Positions 59,149-64,000 of a stretch of 64,000 nucleotides of DNA are shown here, piece after piece (position 1 is the first letter of the stretch; each line of letters starts with the position of its first letter). Below the pieces are notes generated by a model. It ran no database searches, was not told the DNA's origin, and was given only the letters and a program-made list of their open reading frames with translations. The stretch spans positions 31,254,452-31,318,451 of the forward strand of contig CM040088.1 of NCBI GenBank assembly GCA_022496805.1, read 5' to 3'. The position numbers and the translations under genes are program-made. Origin of the DNA: Pohlia nutans. Lineage: Eukaryota; Streptophyta; Bryopsida; Bryales; Mniaceae.

Positions 59149-60671
59149 ACTGCGATGTTACGGCACGGTTATTTGCGTCTGTATAGTGTCTGGCGATCGC
59201 TGTTCAGTTCTTCATGCTCGTGATGTTTCTCTGATGTCGAGGTCGTCCTCTGGATGTCCGAGATGTCTGTGTGATGTCTGTGGCATCCAATTTCACAGTG
59301 GCCTCGTGAAGTCGGAGGGTAATATTCCGAACTGGGACAACGCTGTTTACCCCCATGCATGCAAGTGTATTGCACATTGATTTCTTGAGGACGTTCAAGT
59401 ACAAAATTTGGCTGCTGGATACAGCTGACTGTTAGTCCACTGTAGGCATGTCCTGTTAATGATCGTCATGTCCATGGTGCTTGCTGACGACTATGCAATT
59501 TTCCACAGTGTATATACTATGTAATGCCTGAATTTCTGTGTGTAGCACAGCCACCGTAGTTCTCCCCACGTGCCATGCACGAAATGTATGTAATGTTCTT
59601 GCTTTTGCCTTCTTGTAGAATAAACCCTGAAAATGACAATATATGATATTGGCTGTACACTTCTGTGCGTGGTTATAGGCGAACCAGAAAGGCGAGGCAT
59701 TTGTGGAGTGGCCTGCCCGACGCGTGAGGATGCCGCCCAAGGTTAGAGGGAACTTGCAGAAGCGGCCCTTGTCGCCATCTGAAGGAACAAACGATGACGA
59801 TTTTCAGAGCGATGAGGACGTTGTGGAGCGGCGCACCAAGTATGGCAATGACGGCCGCGTAGCCTCCAGCGCTAAAGGCAAGGGCAAGGCACCGGTGAGC
59901 AAGAAGCAGAAGATAGCACCTCTAACGTTTGAGGAGGAAGAGGAGCACCATCCGAAACGGGTGACATCGCAGGACTTGCAGCAGGACTTCAGGTCTGTAC
60001 TTCGCAAGCACATGTATGTGGAAACATTTGGTTGTGCATGTTTTATCGGCAGAGTATGATAATCGTAATGTTAGTCATGTGTGTGAACAAGTGGGCGTCT
60101 GGGCAGAAGTGCAGTGGAGATGTCTGAGACATCACAGCGGACATGGGACGTATGAACTGTACAACCGCGTGTATATTGGGAAATTAACCGTCTGTAGAGG
60201 AGGGTGCCGTCCCAATCCTTTCACTGTCCTTCTGGGAGCTTCCGGACGTATGCAGTTGTGGATGGCGTATCGCACTTTGTTTCCAATGTCCAGTATTTGG
60301 AAGCAATGGCAAATGCTTGTCCATCCAGCACATTGAGTCTCAAACAATACTGTCCATGATATCCGGCCGTCTAAAATTTTTGTTTTCAGTAGCACAACCA
60401 TGAATGATGTTGACAGATGAATACAATATGAATGCAAGTCTGCGGAGCACCCGCAGTAAGTAGGACATTGAAGTAGGTCGAGGTAGATCGCGAGGTGTGC
60501 TGTCAGTGGTCAATCGAAACGCAATTGAAGCGCCGAAAGTCTACTGACGGTAAGAACCTCTTTGTTGTAGTCTGACATTGCAGTGAAATGGAATGATAGT
60601 AGTATGGATTCCGCACCTACAAATCAGGATGGACTGTGATGATGTTGTAGAAACAGTTTTAGAAAGTAGCA

Positions 60672-60720
60672 GATGTCTCGGACGTCTCGGATGACATGCA
60701 GATGTCGCAGACGTCTCGCA
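60672..60720. repeat. Motif cluster in intron 2 of the accessory gene
   Basis: Motifs start at 60,672, 60,681, 60,701 and 60,710, with GATGACATG at 60,690 (9-bp steps dominate). Confidence 0.65.
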
Positions 60721-61570
60721 TGACCTGCACATGTGTCCAGCGAGGGAGAGTTGGAAATGTAAGATGATGAGGTTCTTACAATCCTACTGCTGTTCGAATG
60801 AGAATGATGTGAGTTCCCACAACAATCACTGTAGTGTGGTACTGACTGTATGGTGTCATTTACCATGATATTGAAAGCACAAACACCGGGTGAACCGTGT
60901 CATTGCACTATATTTGCGTCATTGCCCATGTCCCGCATCAATTGTTCCACTTCAGCACAAATGATGAGTGGCGTTTTCTCGGAATGTACTGATTTTTGGC
61001 AATGTCCTGAAGGTATGTGTAGCTTCCTTGTTTGAAAATATTTGAATACCGGAATTCAAGTCTCGTATATGCTGCACACATGTGCCATGCTTCCATATAT
61101 GACATTAACACTTATGTAGGCAAGGGTTTTTGATGTACAGCCGCGGGTATCGAACGCATTCGGACGACGAGGATGACGATGACAAAACGGAAGATGAACA
61201 GCACGGTACGAGTGAGGAGGAACCCGAAACTCGCACTGTCAAACGGAGAAGGGAGAAGGAAGAGGACACCGAGGACATGAAGAAGCCGGTGTTTGTGGAT
61301 GCAAAGGGCCAGCCATACGGGACAATGGCGAATGTCTTGCACAGGGAAGTGCAGCTCATGGCCAAGAAGTTTGATCCCAGACAGAACTGGGAAGGGCAGA
61401 CTCGGCTTGACAAACAACAATTCTTCGAGCGGGTGAATGCAGGTATGGCCATACTGTTTCTGGCCCGTATCATACATTTACAGCGTGCATGAGTCCAGAG
61501 ATGTCCCCTTCATGCAAACAGCTGGGTTACAGGAGTTGTCCCGAGAAATCTCGTGAGGGAGGTGAGCACA

Positions 61571-61640
61571 GATGTCACCGAAGACATCTTCGGAGATGTC
61601 TCCAGAGATGTCAGTAGACGTCCCGGCAGATGTTACCACA
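61571..61640. repeat. Phased motif array in intron 3 of the accessory gene
   Basis: Motifs start at 61,571, 61,583, 61,595, 61,607, 61,617 and 61,629 (steps 12, 12, 12, 10, 12), wholly between the exons ending at 61,442 and starting at 61,797. Confidence 0.85.
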
Positions 61641-63071
61641 CATTTCTCAGGATGGATGTGTGAGCAATAATCCCTCTTCGTACAGCTGCATCTTCCAAGC
61701 ATGGTCATGAATCACCAGGTCTGAACCGCCAACCATTGCAACCATGTGTGCATGATTTTAGGCTGACTGATGTGCTGCTGTTTGCGTTGCTTGCAGGTTG
61801 GGAGATGAAGGGAAAGGGACGTAAAAAGGGGATAGAAGAAATCTGGTTTCAGAAAATCGTGAACAAGACACTCATCAATGTTCGTTTCCGTTCGAATCAA
61901 TTGATCGACAAGAACGAACCAAAACCTCCGGAACTGACGGTAGACTGTTGGAACGACCTCATCGCAATGCGAGCAACAGACCTGGCAAAGAAGAAGGCAA
62001 CTCAAATGCGGGCAATATCCAAGAAAAAGGCATCGAAGTCCGCAATCATGCACAGCCTCCGTGAGGGGGCGATCACAAGGCTGGTATGGCACTTGTCATG
62101 CATGTTGTTGTTGCACTGTTACTGCCTGTGGTGGACGTTACCTTGCAATGCACGGGGTTCACTATTCCAGTGATTTAGGATGTCTGGGCAATGTCTCACA
62201 TGTTCCTGTGGACGTGTACAAGACGTCTGAGATGTCTCAGCCAACATGGTGGACGACCCCACAACATCCGCACGGTGACAGTAGTTGAGTACAGCAGCAA
62301 GAGGAGCTCTTGTAGTTCTCTGAGTTTCTCTCATCCCCTTTGTGTTGGATTCATGAACATCATGAGTGAATGTAATGTGTGTGCATGGCATTGTCGCAGA
62401 GTATTCGACATCAAAGAGAACCGTTCGAGAGTGAGATCAATGAAGAGGTGGAGAAGGAATACGAACGCTAGTGCCAAGCCACCGATACCGCGGAGGCAGA
62501 GGTGGACGTAGATATTTCTGCTTTGACCATGAGGATGGATGAACTGGAGTCCAAGATGGATGCATCCACTGCGCGGCTGGAGGCAAAGATGGATGCCGCC
62601 AACACACGGGTGGAGGCCATGTTCAAGGAACTTCTAACGGCTCGAGCTTCGCAGTCAGCGGCACCGACGGTGGTGGAAGCACAGTTGCAGCCGACGGTCA
62701 CCAACAACACGCCCGCCGTGTCAAAGAAGAAGCGGCCAGCTTCACCAAACCACGGCGCATCTGGGGTGTCGAATCACAGCGGCGAGGAGGTGGGGGGAGG
62801 AGACGGTACAGAAGAAGCTACCAAAGGTGGGCAGCAGCACGACGCAGAACAACAGGGGGAAGCCGAGGCGGAGAACGCGGAGAAGGAGGACGAACTGTCG
62901 CTGAACATCGACAATGCAACGGCTGCTGCGGGGACGGACGACATCGTTCACGAAGTGCAGCCGCAGCAGGTACAGACAGCGTAGACACGAAATCCATACA
63001 CTAAGTTCGGGTGGCATGATTGTATCGTAGAAATCCAGGACATGTACAGGACGTTAGTGGTAATTCTGGGG

Positions 63072-63125
63072 GACATCCATGGAAACGTCCCAAACGTTGT
63101 CGCAGACATCTTCGCAGACATCCCA
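63072..63125. repeat. Phased motif array in the last intron of the accessory gene
   Basis: Motifs start at 63,072, 63,084, 63,105 and 63,117 (steps 12, 21, 12), the same steps used inside the 126-bp minisatellite unit. Confidence 0.8.
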
Positions 63126-64000
63126 CTACCATGCAGTGGAGCGACATTTAATTTTTCTACTGTCATACAGTTCTCGATATGCATGTCCTTTCTGGAAACC
63201 AATAGCATGTGGTGTTTACTTCATGTGTAGTATGTACAATTCTATCCTACAATGCATAGTCATAGCAATACGATTATGCAATGTCCAGAAATAAATGTCG
63301 ATGGAAGTACCATAGCCAATGTTGGAATGCATGTCCAGGCAGCGGTGGACACAGTCTCCAACTCCGCACTACGGGCGACGCGAGTACTGCAGTCCGTAAG
63401 CACTGACGTTGCATCGAAGGCGGCGAGCTTGTCAAAATCTGCAAACCCCATTGCACCGAAGGGAAGAAGACCGTCAAAACCGCAGAAGGCCGATACAGCA
63501 AAGGCACTGGGCCTTTCGAAACCCAGGAAGCGCGATGCGAAGGTGGGCACCTCCACGAGAGCGGAGGCGTCCAAGAAGAAATGAATCGACGTGCATGTCA
63601 ACGAAATCTGGTGAGTGATCACACACGAGTCCCGGATTGAATGTTTGTAATTTTAAGTCCGGTCCAGTTCTCGCAACCGCTGTAGGCATGTTGCAAGTTC
63701 AGGTAAGACGCCATGGCGATGACTTGCACGTCTGGGCAGACATCAGGGGAAACGATGGTGCATTTCAATTGACATCTCCAATATTCTAGGAAATGTCCAG
63801 GGGATGCCACATATGTCCAAGGGACGCGACAGATGTCTGTTCTGGAACCGCAGTCACAGTACACATGCCGCTGTTCATGGAGTTTGACTCAAAGAAGACA
63901 TGAGTGTGAGGAATGTCTTCTGCAAAGGACCACGGTTTTGCAACTACAACATTTACTGGGATATTGAATCGTAAATTTTGGGTACAAAAATGTATTGAAC

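Larger units (their letters stand above)
58393..63584 (+). pseudogene. TNP1/Transposase_24-like accessory gene of the CACTA element, 6 exons, one nonsense codon
   Basis: Predicted exons are 58393-58671, 59679-59992, 61120-61442, 61797-62083, 62400-62969 and 63339-63584, GT-AG with agreeing phases, about 672 codons. Exon 2 is acidic/basic mixed (SDEDVVERR, KGKGKAPVSKKQK). Exon 3 holds an acidic run (HSDDEDDDDKTEDEQ) and a basic run (RTVKRRREKEE). Exon 4 (ELTVDCWNDLIAMRATDLAK) resembles the Trp-containing core of plant Transposase_24/TNP1 proteins. Exon 5 has a predicted coiled coil (LTMRMDELESKMDASTARLE) for oligomerisation. Exon 6 ends in a Lys-rich tail. TAG at 62,469-62,471 interrupts exon 5 between EYER and CQATD; CAG to TAG would explain it. 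In En/Spm this class of protein binds the subterminal motif; a role in binding RAYRTC sites is inferred. Confidence 0.6.
47361..64000. mobile_element. Giant CACTA (En/Spm) element, left end and interior; right end outside window
   Basis: The left terminus CACTATAAGAAACCTGCG at 47,361 is preceded by CAA (candidate 3-bp target site). Directly inside, GATGTC sites at 47,387, 47,408, 47,429 and 47,439 are spaced 21, 21 and 10 bp, the subterminal-repeat arrangement expected of this superfamily. Inside are a TNP2 transposase gene (minus) and a divergent TNP1-like gene (plus). Composition and motif content differ from the AT-rich DNA on the left. At least 16.6 kb are in view and no matching right end (TTTCTTATAGTG) is seen, so full length is unknown. 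Both genes carry a nonsense codon, so mobility would need help in trans. Confidence 0.85.

Noticed and set aside
59703..60059. Separate gene starting at 59,703
   Set aside because: The start is a GTG in mid-frame; the reading continues upstream to an AG acceptor at 59,678, and phases fit one six-exon gene.
63600..64000. Right terminus of the CACTA element
   Set aside because: No inverted CACTATAAGAAA sequence occurs before the window ends, and motif copies continue to about 63,840.

Overview
This window is plant nuclear DNA from a repeat-rich, gene-poor region. The signs are GT-AG introns with plant-like gene models, a plant LRR receptor-like kinase, a plant-type RING + JmjC histone demethylase, a chaperonin-20 fragment, and CACTA and Harbinger transposon remains. 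The species cannot be read from the sequence. There are no rRNA genes, no convincing tRNA genes, no CRISPR array and no bacterial operon structure.

Layout. 1-2.9 kb (minus): a decayed transposon-like or orphan gene with a coiled-coil first exon and at least three in-frame stops. 5.1-8.1 kb (plus): a Harbinger-type transposase fragment, then a 5'-truncated LRR receptor kinase in four exons. 8.1-24 kb: no intact gene, but many recognisable insertions. These include a CACTA-end MITE, copies 1 and 2 of a foldback MITE family, a 3.5 kb long-inverted-repeat element carrying a chaperonin-20 fragment, a TIR element, and an insert with a perfect 13-bp target duplication. 24.3-27.6 kb (plus): an intact six-exon gene for a small multipass membrane protein, probably COPI-associated/TVP15-like. 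29.5-34.7 kb (minus): an intact thirteen-exon JmjC (KDM3/IBM1/JMJ25-type) gene whose upstream region carries a triplicated segment. 36-47.3 kb: AT-rich sequence without recognisable genes, with several tandem repeats and one MITE.

47,361 to beyond the right edge: one very large CACTA (En/Spm) element, at least 16.6 kb. It has a CACTATAAGAAA terminus, a TNP2-like transposase on the minus strand (51.6-55.9 kb) and a divergent six-exon plus-strand gene (58.4-63.6 kb) that looks like the TNP1/Transposase_24-type partner. Each gene carries one in-frame stop explicable as C to T, so this copy is probably non-autonomous now. Its right end lies outside the window.

The most unusual feature is a short motif, RAYRTC (GATGTC/GACATC/GACGTC), distributed through this element. 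It occurs at the terminus, in intergenic DNA, in introns, and once inside the transposase coding sequence. Neighbouring copies are mostly 12, 9 or 21 bp apart. In 48.6-50.6 kb the motif builds a minisatellite whose unit is exactly 126 bp over fourteen consecutive register points, each unit being seven 12-bp steps and two 21-bp steps. I infer a transposase-binding or regulatory array analogous to the 12-bp TNPA sites of En/Spm, but far larger and with quantised spacing. The sequence shows the pattern; the function is untested.
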